Source: Patulibacter brassicae
GTDB taxonomy: Bacteria > Actinomycetota > Thermoleophilia > Solirubrobacterales > Solirubrobacteraceae
Assembly: GCF_033949425.1 (NCBI RefSeq)
Contig: NZ_JAXAVX010000014.1
Coordinates: 1 to 64,000 of the forward strand
Length of the DNA: 64,000 nt
Direction of reading: 5' to 3'
Under the pieces are notes generated by a model that did no database searches, had not been told where the DNA came from, and saw only the letters and a program-made list of their open reading frames with translations. Position 1 is the stretch's first letter. Each line of letters starts with the position of its first letter. Below, piece after piece: positions 16,469-24,675 of the stretch. The position numbers and the translations under genes are program-made.

Positions 16469-17274
16469 GCGTCACCGCGCCGACCGGATCGGCGCCCGTC
16501 GAGCCCGCCGGGCACGTGCCGGGGGCGTTCGCGCCGCGACCCGGGCGCGCCGGCACGCTCGCGATGCTCCTCGCCCAGACGCGGATGGAGCTCACGCTCA
16601 TCCTGCGCAACGGCGAGCAGGTCCTGCTGAACCTCATCGTCCCGCTCGGGCTGCTCGTCGTCTGCACGAAGATCCCGTTCATCGAGGTGAGCGGGGAGCG
16701 GGCGGACTTCTTCGTCCCCGGCGTGCTCGCGCTCGCGGTGATGTCGGCGGCGTTCACGGGCCAGGCGATCGCGACCGGCTTCGACCGCCAGTACGGGGTC
16801 CTCAAGCGGCTCGGCGCGACGGCGCTGCCGCGGACGATCCTCCTCGGCGCGAAGACCTGCGCCGTGCTGGTCATCGAGCTGCTGCAGGTCGCCGTCCTCT
16901 GCCTCGCCGGCATCGCGCTGGGCTGGGAGCCGCACGGCAACCCCCTCTCGGTGGCCGTGCTCATCGGCGTCGGCACCGCGGCCTTCTGCGGCATGGCCTT
17001 CCTCATGGCCGGCCTGCTGCGGGCGATGACGACGCTCGCGCTCGCGAACATCGTCTGGTTCCTGCTGCTCGTGTTCGGCGGGATCGCGTTCCCGCTGCAC
17101 GAGCTGGGCGGCGCGGCCGACCTCATGGAGCTCCTGCCCACGGGGGCGCTGTCCAACGGGCTGCGGATGGTGCTCGAGACGGGCGAGGTGGCGCCGGTGA
17201 CCGACGTCCTCGTCCTCGGCGCCTGGGCGGTGGTGACCCTCACCGGCGCCGCGCTGACCTTCCGCTGGGAGTAG
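16465..17274 (+). CDS. ABC-2 type exporter, permease
   Basis: This 269-aa integral membrane protein has about six membrane segments. The DFFVPGVLALAVMSAAFTGQAI block and the later FGGIAFPLHELGG plus LLPTGALSNGLR stretch are characteristic of ABC-2 permeases (DrrB-like). It forms the transmembrane half of the exporter whose ATPase gene overlaps by 4 bp. Likely cargo is a lipid, antibiotic or polysaccharide precursor; nothing nearby decides this. Confidence 0.9.
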   Translation: MSVTAPTGSAPVEPAGHVPGAFAPRPGRAGTLAMLLAQTRMELTLILRNGEQVLLNLIVPLGLLVVCTKIPFIEVSGERADFFVPGVLALAVMSAAFTGQAIATGFDRQYGVLKRLGATALPRTILLGAKTCAVLVIELLQVAVLCLAGIALGWEPHGNPLSVAVLIGVGTAAFCGMAFLMAGLLRAMTTLALANIVWFLLLVFGGIAFPLHELGGAADLMELLPTGALSNGLRMVLETGEVAPVTDVLVLGAWAVVTLTGAALTFRWE

Positions 17275-17322
17275 CGCCGGCGCGGCTTCACCGGACGGTC
17301 GCATCCGCCGTCGGCACGGGAC

Positions 17323-17328
17323 TAGGGT
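17323..17328 (+). promoter_or_regulatory. -10 hexamer TAGGGT, leaderless-type promoter
   Basis: TAGGGT ends 7 nt before ATG 17336. Upstream at 17287-17291 is a TTCAC and 11 nt later GTCGC (17298-17302), a weak PHO-like pair whose last unit starts 25 nt, not 26, before the hexamer. Confidence 0.55.
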
Positions 17329-17335
17329 GGGGGCG

Positions 17336-17872
17336 ATGGCCAAGGCCAAGCCGATCCCGGGGCTCACCGCCGACCTGCCGTACGCGCAGGCGGCCGCCGC
17401 GACGGTGCGCGTGCGCGCCGCGGAGCTCTTCGCCCACGCCGACGGGGTCCTCGACGTCGAGGACATCGAGCGGGTCCACGCGATGCGCGTCGCGAGCCGG
17501 CGCCTGCGCGCCGTCCTGGAGATCTACGCCCCGTGCTTCCCGGCCAAGGAGCACCGCGCCGTCCTGCGCGAGGTGAAGCGGATCGCCGACGCCCTCGGCG
17601 CCCGGCGCGATCCCGACGTCCAGATCGAGGGACTCGAGCGGTTCGCCTCGCTCATGGCCGACGAGGATCGGGCGGGGCTCGAGGCCTACCTCGACGGGAT
17701 CCGCGCGGAGCAGGTCGCGGGCAACGAGCGGCTCGCGGCCGGCCTGCGGCGGCTCGAGCAGCGCGACCTCGAGACGCGGCTGGCGGCCCTCGCCGACGCG
17801 GCCGAGGCGCTCGCTCCCTCCGCCGCGGACGAGGAGCCGGCGGCGTCCGCGGACGAGGAGCAGGCGGCGTGA
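17336..17872 (+). CDS. CHAD protein, N-terminal half
   Basis: This 178-aa protein carries the first CHAD signature, VHAMRVASRRLRAVLEIY (about residues 43-60), and a helical region ending in an acidic Ala/Glu linker (AADEEPAASADEEQAA). CHAD domains are all-helical, bind polyphosphate with conserved His/Arg/Lys, and normally contain two such half-bundles in one chain of 250-300 aa. The second half is encoded by the next ORF, which starts inside this stop codon (GTGA, 17869-17872). ATG 17336 follows TAGGGT by 7 nt; GTG 17327 is the alternative. ppk lies directly downstream, fitting a polyphosphate role. Confidence 0.8.
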   Translation: MAKAKPIPGLTADLPYAQAAAATVRVRAAELFAHADGVLDVEDIERVHAMRVASRRLRAVLEIYAPCFPAKEHRAVLREVKRIADALGARRDPDVQIEGLERFASLMADEDRAGLEAYLDGIRAEQVAGNERLAAGLRRLEQRDLETRLAALADAAEALAPSAADEEPAASADEEQAA

Positions 17873-18450
17873 AGGCCCAGCGCGTCGAGGGCATCGAGCC
17901 CGAGGGGACGCTCGCCGACAACGCCGAGCGGATCGTGCGGGTCCGGCTCGCCGAGCTGCAGTCGTTCGTCCCCGCGGCGCTCGACCCGGACGAGGTCGAG
18001 GCGCTGCACGACATGCGGATCGCGGCCAAGCGCCTGCGCTACGTCCTGGAGGTCACCGCCGAGTCGTGCTTCGGGCCCTACGCGCGGACCGCGGCGAAGC
18101 GCGCGAAGCACCTGCAGGACCTCATCGGCGAGATCCACGACTGCGACGTCGCGCTGCCGCGCCTGCGCGAGGCGATCGCGGAGCGCCGGGCGGCCGACGT
18201 CGCGGCGCTGCGCGAGCGGGCGGCCGAGGCGAGCGACCTCGACCCGCGCCTGGCGGTCGGGCTGCCCCACGCCGCCGAGCACCGCGGGCTCGTGACGCTC
18301 GCGACGTACCTCGAGGCGCGCCGGGACCTGCTCTACGACCGGTTCCTCCTGCTCTGGCAGGAGCTCCAGCGCGAGGGATTCGGCGCGCGACTGGAGTTCG
18401 CGCTGGCCGAGCGGCCCGCCCGCGACGATCACACGGCTTTCACCGGATGA
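17869..18450 (+). CDS. CHAD protein, C-terminal half
   Basis: This 193-aa protein carries the second CHAD signature, LHDMRIAAKRLRYVLEV (about residues 43-59), followed by KHLQDLIGEIHDCDVALPRL, the helix that closes a CHAD bundle. It has no N-terminal half of its own. Its GTG overlaps the stop of the first half by 4 bp, and the reading frame differs by -1, so it may be a translationally coupled two-subunit CHAD, a frameshift product, or the result of a sequencing error. The stop overlaps a possible ATG of ppk (18447). Confidence 0.8.
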   Translation: MKAQRVEGIEPEGTLADNAERIVRVRLAELQSFVPAALDPDEVEALHDMRIAAKRLRYVLEVTAESCFGPYARTAAKRAKHLQDLIGEIHDCDVALPRLREAIAERRAADVAALRERAAEASDLDPRLAVGLPHAAEHRGLVTLATYLEARRDLLYDRFLLLWQELQREGFGARLEFALAERPARDDHTAFTG

Positions 18451-18481
18451 CAACCGGGGGCGCGCCACGCGACCATAGGGT
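18439..18481 (+). promoter_or_regulatory. Probable PHO box and -10 of ppk
   Basis: TTCAC (18439-18443) and ACAAC (18450-18454) are spaced 11 nt, and the last unit starts exactly 26 nt before the -10 TAGGGT (18476-18481). The same geometry is seen at four stronger PHO-type promoters in the window. The units lie in the last codons of the upstream CHAD gene. Confidence 0.5.
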
Positions 18482-18491
18482 GCGATCCCCG

Positions 18492-20657
18492 ATGCACGAC
18501 GACGCGACCTCCTCGACCATGCCGGCGAGCGCCGCGGTGCCCGGCGCCACGGTCGCCGACGTCCCGACGCCGGACCCGGGCGATCCGGCGTTCTTCGTCA
18601 ACCGCGAGCTCTCGTGGGTCGACTTCGACGAGCGGGTCCTCGAGCTCGCCGGGGACGAGCGCCAGCCGTTGCTGGAGCGCGTGAAGTTCGCCGCCATCTT
18701 CGCGTCGAACCTCGACGAGTTCTTCATGATCCGCGTGGCCGGGCTGCACGCGAAGGTCTGGAACGAGGTCCGTCGACGCGGACCGGACGGGCGCACGGCG
18801 GACGAGGTCCTCGACCTGCTGCGCGCACAGCTGGAGCCCCTGACCGGCGCGCACTCGCGGATCGTCCGCGACGACCTGCTGCCGCTGCTCGCCGAGGAGG
18901 GCGTGCGGATCGCGCGCTACGAGGAGCTCTCCGACGCCCAGCGCGCCGAGCTCGCCGACCGCTTCCAGCACCGGATCTACCCGGTGCTCACGCCGCTGGC
19001 GGTCGGGCTCGGTCGCCCGTTCCCGTACATCTCGAACCTCTCGCTGAACCTCGGCGTGCTCGTGCGCGACCCGGACACCCGGCAGACGGTGTTCGCGCGC
19101 GTGAAGCTCCCGACCGAGGTCGTCGACCGGCTCGAGCGCGTCCCGACCGACGACGAGCAGGTCTTCGTGCCGCTGGAGGCGATCGTCGAGGCCCACCTCG
19201 ACCGCCTGTTCCCCGGCATGGAGATCCTCGACCGCGGCATGTTCCGCGTCACCCGCGACGCGGACTTCGAGATCTCCGATGAGGCCGACGACGTCAAGCG
19301 GGCCCTCGAGGCGCAGCTGCGCAACCGGCGCTTCGGCGAGATCGTCCGGGTCGAGATCGACGCCGACATGAGCGAGGCCCTGCGCACCGAGATCGTCGAG
19401 CAGCTCGGCGTCGAGGAGCGGATGGTCTACGACATCGACGGGCTCCTGGACCTCACCGCCCTGTGGCAGCTCGTGAAGGTGCCCGGGCACAACGACCTGC
19501 TCGACGACCCGTGGCGTCCCGTCACCCCGCCGCGGCTGCGCGAGGGCGACGACGAGCAGGCCGACGTCTTCGGGGCGATGCGCCGCGGCGACGTCCTCGT
19601 CCACCATCCGTACGACAGCTTCGAGACCTCGGTCGAGCGGTTCGTCGAGCAGGCGGTCGCCGACCGCGACGTGCTCGCGATCAAGATGACCGTGTACCGG
19701 ACGAGCGCGGACAGCACGCTGCTGCCGTCGCTCGTGCGCGCGTCGGAGCAGGGCAAGCAGACCGTCGCGCTCGTGGAGCTCAAGGCGCGCTTCGACGAGC
19801 AGGCGAACATCCGGTGGGCGCAGCTGCTCGAGGACACCGGCGTCCACGTCGTGTACGGCCATCCGGCGCTGAAGACGCACGCGAAGTGCATCCTCGTCGT
19901 CCGCCGCGAGGGCGAGCGGGTGCGGCACTACGTGCACGTCGGCACGGGCAACTACCACGCCAAGACGGCGCGGCTCTACACGGACTTCGGGCTCTTCACG
20001 ACCGATCCGGCGATCGGGCGCGACGTCGCCGAGATGTTCAACCAGCTGACGGGCTTCGCGAAGCCGGGCCGGTTCGACCGGGCCCTCGTCGCGCCGAACG
20101 GGCTGCGCGACGGCCTCGTCGAGGAGATCGAGCGCACCGTCGCCGCGCACCGGGCGGGTCGCCGGACGCGGATCCGCCTGAAGATGAACTCGATCGTCGA
20201 TCGCGTCTCGATCCAGGCGCTCTACCGCGCCTCGCAGGCCGGCGTCCCGATCGAGATCAACGTCCGCGGCATCTGCTGCCTGCGTGCGGGCATCCCCGGG
20301 CTGTCGGAGACCATCCGGGTGCGGTCGGTCCTCGGCCGCTTCCTCGAGCACTCGCGGATCTACGCGTTCGAGCGCGACGAGGAGTCCGTCGTCTACATGG
20401 GCTCCGCCGACATCATGGAGCGCAACCTCGACAACCGGGTCGAGCTCGTCGTCCCGGTGCACGACGAGGCGGCCAAGGCGCAGCTCATCGACGCCCTCGA
20501 CCGCGCCTTCTGCGACGAGGTCGGCTCGTGGGAGCTGCGCTCCGACGGCGGGTGGGAGCGGGTGCGGCCCGCCGACCCGGAGCATCCGCGCGGGCTGCAG
20601 CGCGAGCTCATGGAGCTCCACGCGCGCCGCGCGCGCGAAGCCGATCTCGAAGAGTGA
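18492..20657 (+). CDS. ppk: Polyphosphate kinase 1
   Basis: This 721-aa enzyme reversibly transfers the ATP gamma-phosphate to polyphosphate. The N domain begins FFVNRELSWVDFDERVLE; SNLDEFFMIRVAGL, HHPYDSF and VYRTSADS follow. The catalytic C domains contain KTHAKCILVVRR with the phosphorylated His, GTGNYHAKTARLYTDFGLFT, INVRGICCLRAG and YMGSADIMERNLDNR. Length and motif order match PPK1. ATG 18492 is preceded by TAGGGT at 10 nt; an ATG at 18447 overlapping the CHAD stop would allow coupled translation. A PHO-type promoter and the CHAD genes upstream place it in phosphate-storage metabolism. Confidence 0.96.
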   Translation: MHDDATSSTMPASAAVPGATVADVPTPDPGDPAFFVNRELSWVDFDERVLELAGDERQPLLERVKFAAIFASNLDEFFMIRVAGLHAKVWNEVRRRGPDGRTADEVLDLLRAQLEPLTGAHSRIVRDDLLPLLAEEGVRIARYEELSDAQRAELADRFQHRIYPVLTPLAVGLGRPFPYISNLSLNLGVLVRDPDTRQTVFARVKLPTEVVDRLERVPTDDEQVFVPLEAIVEAHLDRLFPGMEILDRGMFRVTRDADFEISDEADDVKRALEAQLRNRRFGEIVRVEIDADMSEALRTEIVEQLGVEERMVYDIDGLLDLTALWQLVKVPGHNDLLDDPWRPVTPPRLREGDDEQADVFGAMRRGDVLVHHPYDSFETSVERFVEQAVADRDVLAIKMTVYRTSADSTLLPSLVRASEQGKQTVALVELKARFDEQANIRWAQLLEDTGVHVVYGHPALKTHAKCILVVRREGERVRHYVHVGTGNYHAKTARLYTDFGLFTTDPAIGRDVAEMFNQLTGFAKPGRFDRALVAPNGLRDGLVEEIERTVAAHRAGRRTRIRLKMNSIVDRVSIQALYRASQAGVPIEINVRGICCLRAGIPGLSETIRVRSVLGRFLEHSRIYAFERDEESVVYMGSADIMERNLDNRVELVVPVHDEAAKAQLIDALDRAFCDEVGSWELRSDGGWERVRPADPEHPRGLQRELMELHARRAREADLEE

Positions 20658-20748
20658 GATCGGTCCGGTGGACGGCCGCTCAACCGCGGACGTCGACCGT
20701 TCGTCGACCGGATCGCCGTTTGCTGATCGGAGCATCACCCCGGTGAGG

Positions 20749-20754
20749 TAGCGT
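20749..20754 (+). promoter_or_regulatory. -10 hexamer TAGCGT, leaderless-type promoter
   Basis: TAGCGT ends 7 nt before GTG 20762. An alternative GTG at 20753 lies inside the hexamer and is therefore unlikely. Confidence 0.6.
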
Positions 20755-20761
20755 GGAACGG

Positions 20762-21436
20762 GTGAGCAACGAGACGCCCCGCGCCGACGCTGATCGCCTC
20801 CGCTCCGGGGAGCGGCTGAGTCGTGAACGGGTCGTCGACGCGGCCGTCGCGGTCGCTCGCAGAGACGGCTTCGACGGCCTGTCGATGCGGCGTCTCGCCA
20901 ACGAGCTCGGGGTCTCGACGATGGCGGCCTACCGCCATGTCCCCGGCAAGGACGGGCTCGACGACGAGGTCGTCGACGCGGTCCTCGGGACCGTCCCGCT
21001 GGACGACCTGCCCGAGGCCTGGGACGCGCGGCTGACGGCGGTCGTCACGCGCACGGCGGCGGTGCTCGCCGAGTTCGAGGGCCTGCCCGACCGGCTCCGC
21101 GGGCGCACGCTGTCGCGGCCGGGCGTCGTGCGCTGGCTCGAGGCGCTGACCGAGCCGCTGGTCGTCGCCGAGGTCTCCCGTCGCGAGCGCAGCACGGTCG
21201 TCGCGTCGATCATCTGGCTCCTGCGCGGCGCGATGGCGGCCCGCACGGACTGGGACGACGCGGTGGCGTCGCTGGAGGAGGTCCGTCGCGCCGACGACGA
21301 GGACCTCCTCGACGCCCCGCTCGTCCGGGACAGCGCCGACCACATGCAGCAGAGCGACAGCGACGAGCTGCTGGAGCAGGCGGTCGGCCTGCTGCTGGAG
21401 GGGCTCTCCGTCCCTACCAGTGCATCCCGCGCGTGA
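20762..21436 (+). CDS. TetR family transcriptional regulator
   Basis: This 224-aa regulator has an N-terminal HTH with VVDAAVAVARRDGFDGLSMRR and LANELGVSTMAAYRHVPGKD, the pattern of the TetR_C_1 (tetracycline repressor-like) subgroup. The C-terminal region contains WLLRGAMAARTDWD and a glutamate-rich end. It is convergent with the double-SDR gene and overlaps its 3' end by 23 bp (21414-21436). Target unknown; no palindrome was found in front of it. Confidence 0.88.
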   Translation: MSNETPRADADRLRSGERLSRERVVDAAVAVARRDGFDGLSMRRLANELGVSTMAAYRHVPGKDGLDDEVVDAVLGTVPLDDLPEAWDARLTAVVTRTAAVLAEFEGLPDRLRGRTLSRPGVVRWLEALTEPLVVAEVSRRERSTVVASIIWLLRGAMAARTDWDDAVASLEEVRRADDEDLLDAPLVRDSADHMQQSDSDELLEQAVGLLLEGLSVPTSASRA

Positions 21437-23396
21437 GCGCGGCGAGCAGCCGCATCTCGACGCCCGCCCGCTCGTCGGGGTTCTCCGCCCCGCGCGCCGC
21501 CGCCGAGTCGGGGAAGATCCGGAAGCCCGTGTTCAGGATCCGGTCGCTGATCTTCGGCGCGACCGCGTAGAGCACCTCGCCCGCGGTCCCCAGCAGCGTG
21601 TCGACCCGCTTCGGGTGCCCGATGATCGCGCGGCCGACGAGGTCGGCCGCCTCCACCGGCGTGATCGTCGGCACGCGCTCGTAGAGCTTCGTCGGCGCGA
21701 TCATCGGCGTGCGCACGAGCGGCATGTGGATCGTCGTGAAGGACACGCGCGCCCCGACGAGCTCCGCCGCCACGACGCGCGTCCACGCGTCGAGCGCCGC
21801 CTTCGACGCGACGTAGGCGCTGAAGCGCGGGGGCCACGTCTGCGCGCCGATCGAGCTGATGTTCACGACGTGCCCGCCGCCGTGCTCGACCATGTGCGGC
21901 ATGAGGCCCATGACGAGGCGGATCGCGCCGAAGTAGTTCAGCTGCATCGTCCGCTCGAAGTCGTGGAAGCGGTTGAGGCTGAGCTTCAGCGACCGGCGGA
22001 TCGACCGCCCGGCGTTGTTCACGACGACGTCGATCCGGTGCTCGCGCGTGACCTGGCGGCACAGCTCGTCGATCGCGTCGAGGTCGTTCAGGTCGCAGGG
22101 ATAGACGTAGGCGGTGCCGCCGTGCAGCTCGATCTGCCGCTTGAGCGCCTCGAGCTTCGACGCGGTTCGCGCGACGAGCAGCGGCGTGCCGCCCGCGAGG
22201 GCGATCTTCAGCGCCGTCGCCTCGCCGATCCCCGACGACGCGCCGGTGATGAGGACCGTCCGTCCGTGGACGGCGTCGCGCAGCGCGCGGTCCTCGTGGA
22301 GGTCCGGGTCGAGGTAGCGCTCCCAGAAGTCCCAGAGCGTCGCCGCGTACTCCCGCAGCCGCGGCACGACGATGCCGCTCCCGGCGAGGGCCTGTTCCGC
22401 GCGCCGGGCGTCGTAGACCGCGGGGAAGGAGAGGTGGGGGAGGACCTCGTCCGGGATCCCGGTCGGGGCGATCGCCGCGCGTCGCAGCGGGCCGAGGACC
22501 TCGCTGCGCACGAGCCGCCCGACGAGGCCCTCGTGGAGGTCGACCTTGCGCACGACCGGGGGACGCAGCACGAGCCGCGGCGCGCGGGCCGCCCGCGCGA
22601 ACGCGTTGATCGCGTCGACGACCGGCTGGGGCCGCGGCGCGCAGAGGTGGAAGGCCTGCTGGTCGAGGCCCTCCGCGTGGGCGATGTGGTCCATCGCGGC
22701 CGCGACGTAGTCGACGGGCACGAGGTTCGTGGCGCCGAGGTCGGGCGCCATCAGCGGCAGCGCGCCCGGCAGCTTGCGCAGCCGCTTGAGCAGCCCGAAG
22801 ACGTAGTAGGGCCCGTCGACCTTGTCCATCTCGCCGGTCTCGGAGTGCCCGACGACGATCGACGGCCGGTAGATCCGCCACGGGACGAGCGTCTCGCCGC
22901 GGGCGATCCGCTCAGCCTCGAACTTCGTGCGGTGGTACGGCGAGGGCAGCGACTGGCCCTCGTCGAACATGTCCTCGCGGAAGACGCCGCCGTGGTCGCC
23001 GGCCACCGCGACCGACGAGACGTGGTGGAAGCAGCCGGCCTCCAGCACGTTGGCGAGCTCGACGGCGTGGCGGGTGCCGGCGACGTTGAGCGCCTCGTTG
23101 CGCTCGTCGTCGGCGGTCATGTCGTAGATCGCCGCGAGGTGGAAGACGTGGTCGATCCGCCCGCGGTGCTCCTCGAGCCAGGCGGCGTCGACGCCCATCG
23201 ACGGCGACTCGAGGTCGCCCACCACCGGCCGCACGCGCTCGGCGGCGTCGGCCGGCCAGCCGGCGACGAGCCGCTGGAGCTTCGGCAGCGACGCGTCGCG
23301 GACGACGACGTGCACGTCGCCCTCGCGCCGCTCCAGCAGGACGGCGACGAGATGCCGCCCGATGAACCCCGTCGCCCCGGTGACCAGGTAGGCCAT
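21414..23396 (-). CDS. Bifunctional double-SDR protein, fatty acyl-CoA reductase-like
   Basis: This 660-aa protein has two fused NAD(P)-binding halves. The N-terminal half (1 to about 360) is an extended SDR or fatty acyl reductase domain starting YLVTGATGFIGRHL, with SPYHRTKFEAER as its YxxxK site. The C-terminal half (about 380-600) is a classical SDR with LITGASSGIGEA, NNAGRSI, and SAYVASKAALDAW. Length and order match mycobacterial AcrA1-like proteins and the 661-aa Marinobacter acyl-CoA reductase that makes fatty alcohols. The reductase role is by family resemblance only. A minus-strand TAGCCT (23439-23444) and CGAGGAGC (23403-23410) give a normal leader with a Shine-Dalgarno. Confidence 0.8.
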   Translation of the reverse strand: MAYLVTGATGFIGRHLVAVLLERREGDVHVVVRDASLPKLQRLVAGWPADAAERVRPVVGDLESPSMGVDAAWLEEHRGRIDHVFHLAAIYDMTADDERNEALNVAGTRHAVELANVLEAGCFHHVSSVAVAGDHGGVFREDMFDEGQSLPSPYHRTKFEAERIARGETLVPWRIYRPSIVVGHSETGEMDKVDGPYYVFGLLKRLRKLPGALPLMAPDLGATNLVPVDYVAAAMDHIAHAEGLDQQAFHLCAPRPQPVVDAINAFARAARAPRLVLRPPVVRKVDLHEGLVGRLVRSEVLGPLRRAAIAPTGIPDEVLPHLSFPAVYDARRAEQALAGSGIVVPRLREYAATLWDFWERYLDPDLHEDRALRDAVHGRTVLITGASSGIGEATALKIALAGGTPLLVARTASKLEALKRQIELHGGTAYVYPCDLNDLDAIDELCRQVTREHRIDVVVNNAGRSIRRSLKLSLNRFHDFERTMQLNYFGAIRLVMGLMPHMVEHGGGHVVNISSIGAQTWPPRFSAYVASKAALDAWTRVVAAELVGARVSFTTIHMPLVRTPMIAPTKLYERVPTITPVEAADLVGRAIIGHPKRVDTLLGTAGEVLYAVAPKISDRILNTGFRIFPDSAAARGAENPDERAGVEMRLLAALTRGMHW

Positions 23397-23402
23397 GCGC
23401 TC

Positions 23403-23444
23403 GCTCCTCGTCTCGTGACCGTCGCCCGCGAGGGGTCGAGGCTA
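23403..23444 (-). promoter_or_regulatory. Promoter and RBS of the double-SDR gene
   Basis: On the minus strand -10 TAGCCT (23444-23439) is followed about 40 nt later by ATG 23396, with CGAGGAGC as ribosome-binding site 6 nt before the ATG. Confidence 0.5.
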
Positions 23445-23532
23445 CCTGGCGGGAGGCCGGATCTCGACCGCTGCGCGCCGACGTGACGGGGGCGTCACGA
23501 CGGGGCCGGGACGACCTCCCCCGGGAACGCGA

Positions 23533-23555
23533 ACGAGCCGCGCGGGGCGGCTCGT
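23533..23555. terminator. Hairpin terminator
   Basis: Nine-base arms (23533-23541 and 23547-23555) around a 5-nt loop, located 40 nt after the stop of the small membrane protein gene on the minus strand. Confidence 0.55.
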
Positions 23556-23595
23556 CGGGACGTCGTGGTCGCCGGGGCGCGACCGGCAGGGGGTG

Positions 23596-23874
23596 CTACC
23601 AGCCGAGGCGCTCGTCGCGCGTGGACTGCCGCGCCTTCTTCGCCGCGAGCTTCGCGTACTTGCGCTTGTCGAGCCGCCACTGCAGGAGGCTCATGACGAG
23701 GGCGAAGGCCGGAATGCCGACGATGACGGCGAACCCGAAGAGGGTCACCTGGAGGTCGTTGTTCTCGCCGATCGTGCCCTGGCCGCTGTCGATGCCGGCC
23801 ATCGCGGTGCCGACGGACACGGTCAGGGTGGCGACGAGGGTGCTGACGAGCAGCGTCAGTCGGCGCAGGCGCAT
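23596..23874 (-). CDS. Small membrane protein with N-terminal signal segment
   Basis: This 92-aa protein has a signal-peptide-like start (MRLRRLTLLVSTLVATLTV, then a TAMA-G cleavage-like site near residue 27), a short extracytoplasmic stretch, one membrane helix (LFGFAVIVGIPAFALVMSLL) and a basic cytoplasmic tail (WRLDKRKYAKLAAKKAR). No family was recognised. ATG 23874 is preferred because TACGAT lies 7 nt upstream on the minus strand; ATG 23883 lies inside that hexamer. Its promoter overlaps that of the divergent enoyl-CoA hydratase gene. Confidence 0.65.
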   Translation of the reverse strand: MRLRRLTLLVSTLVATLTVSVGTAMAGIDSGQGTIGENNDLQVTLFGFAVIVGIPAFALVMSLLQWRLDKRKYAKLAAKKARQSTRDERLGW

Positions 23875-23881
23875 GGGCGGC

Positions 23882-23891
23882 ATCGTATAGA
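23882..23891. promoter_or_regulatory. Overlapping divergent -10 elements
   Basis: On the minus strand TACGAT (23887-23882) serves the small membrane protein gene at 23874 with 7-nt spacing. On the plus strand TATAGA (23886-23891) may serve the hydratase gene at 23904. The two overlap, so the promoters should compete. Confidence 0.45.
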
Positions 23892-23903
23892 ACCCGCCGG
23901 GCG

Positions 23904-24632
23904 ATGAACGGTCTCCTCCGCACCCGCACCGACGACGGGATCGAGCTCCTGCGGCTCGATCGCCCGCAGGTGCGCAACGCCCTCGACACCGCGACGCTCG
24001 ACGCGCTGCTGGTCGCCTTCGGCGAGCTCGTCGCCGATCGCGACCTGCGGGCCCTCGTCGTGTCCACGACCGACCCCGTCGCGCTCTGCGCCGGCGCCGA
24101 CGTGGGCGAGCGGCTGGATCGGGTCGGGGGCATCGCGCGGATGGAGCGGTTCGCCGGGCTCTACGCCGCGCTCACCGACGTCCCCGTCCCGACGATCGCC
24201 GTCTGCGTCGGCAACGTCGTCGGTGCGGGCGCGGAGCTCGCCGCCGCCTGCGACCTGCGGGTCGCCGGGGACAACCTGAAGCTCGCGTGGGCGGGCGCGA
24301 AGCTCGGCGTGCCCGTCGGGCCGGCGCGGCTCGTCCCGCTCGTCGGGCTCGCCCGCGCGAAGGAGCTCGTCTACACCGGGCGCGTCGTCGGCGCCGAGGA
24401 GGCCGCGCGGATCGGCCTCGCCGAGCGCGTCGTCCCCGCGGCCGAGGCCGAGCGGGCCGCGGTCGAGCTGGCGAGCGAGATCGCCCGCCGTCCGCCCGAG
24501 GGCCTGCGACGGCTGAAGGCGATGTTCCGCGACGGCGAGGACCTCGTCGGCCGCACCGCGCGCGAGAACGCGATCCTCCTGGACTGGCAGCGCCACGGGT
24601 CGGGCCTGCCGCAGGGGCGCGACCGCGCCTGA
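23904..24632 (+). CDS. Enoyl-CoA hydratase/isomerase family protein
   Basis: This 242-aa crotonase-fold protein has the DRPQVRNALDTATL entry, the oxyanion-hole strand ALCAGADVGE, and VCVGNVVGAGAELAAACDLRVA containing the first catalytic-type Glu. The second Glu usually found before KLG (xxE-x-KLG) is absent; the sequence is LAWAGAKLGVPVG. It may therefore be a crotonase-fold enzyme with altered chemistry, such as a racemase, thioesterase or isomerase, not a hydratase. The C-terminal helix ARRPPEGLRRLKAMF is typical. The stop codon lies inside a long perfect palindrome. Confidence 0.8.
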   Translation: MNGLLRTRTDDGIELLRLDRPQVRNALDTATLDALLVAFGELVADRDLRALVVSTTDPVALCAGADVGERLDRVGGIARMERFAGLYAALTDVPVPTIAVCVGNVVGAGAELAAACDLRVAGDNLKLAWAGAKLGVPVGPARLVPLVGLARAKELVYTGRVVGAEEAARIGLAERVVPAAEAERAAVELASEIARRPPEGLRRLKAMFRDGEDLVGRTARENAILLDWQRHGSGLPQGRDRA

Positions 24633-24663
24633 CGCGCTCCGGAGCGCGTCAGGCGCGGTCGCG
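24618..24663. terminator. 46-bp perfect palindrome, bidirectional terminator
   Basis: Two 23-base arms (24618-24640 and 24641-24663) are exactly complementary with no spacer. The structure covers the stop codon of the hydratase gene (24630-24632) and ends 12 bp before the end of the convergent acetyltransferase gene. Confidence 0.75.
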
Positions 24664-24675
24664 GCCCGGACCGGG

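Noticed and set aside
17287..17302. PHO box in front of the first CHAD gene
   Set aside because: One TTCAC and one GTCGC occur 11 nt apart, but the distance to the -10 is 25 nt and the second unit is poor; not counted among the five.
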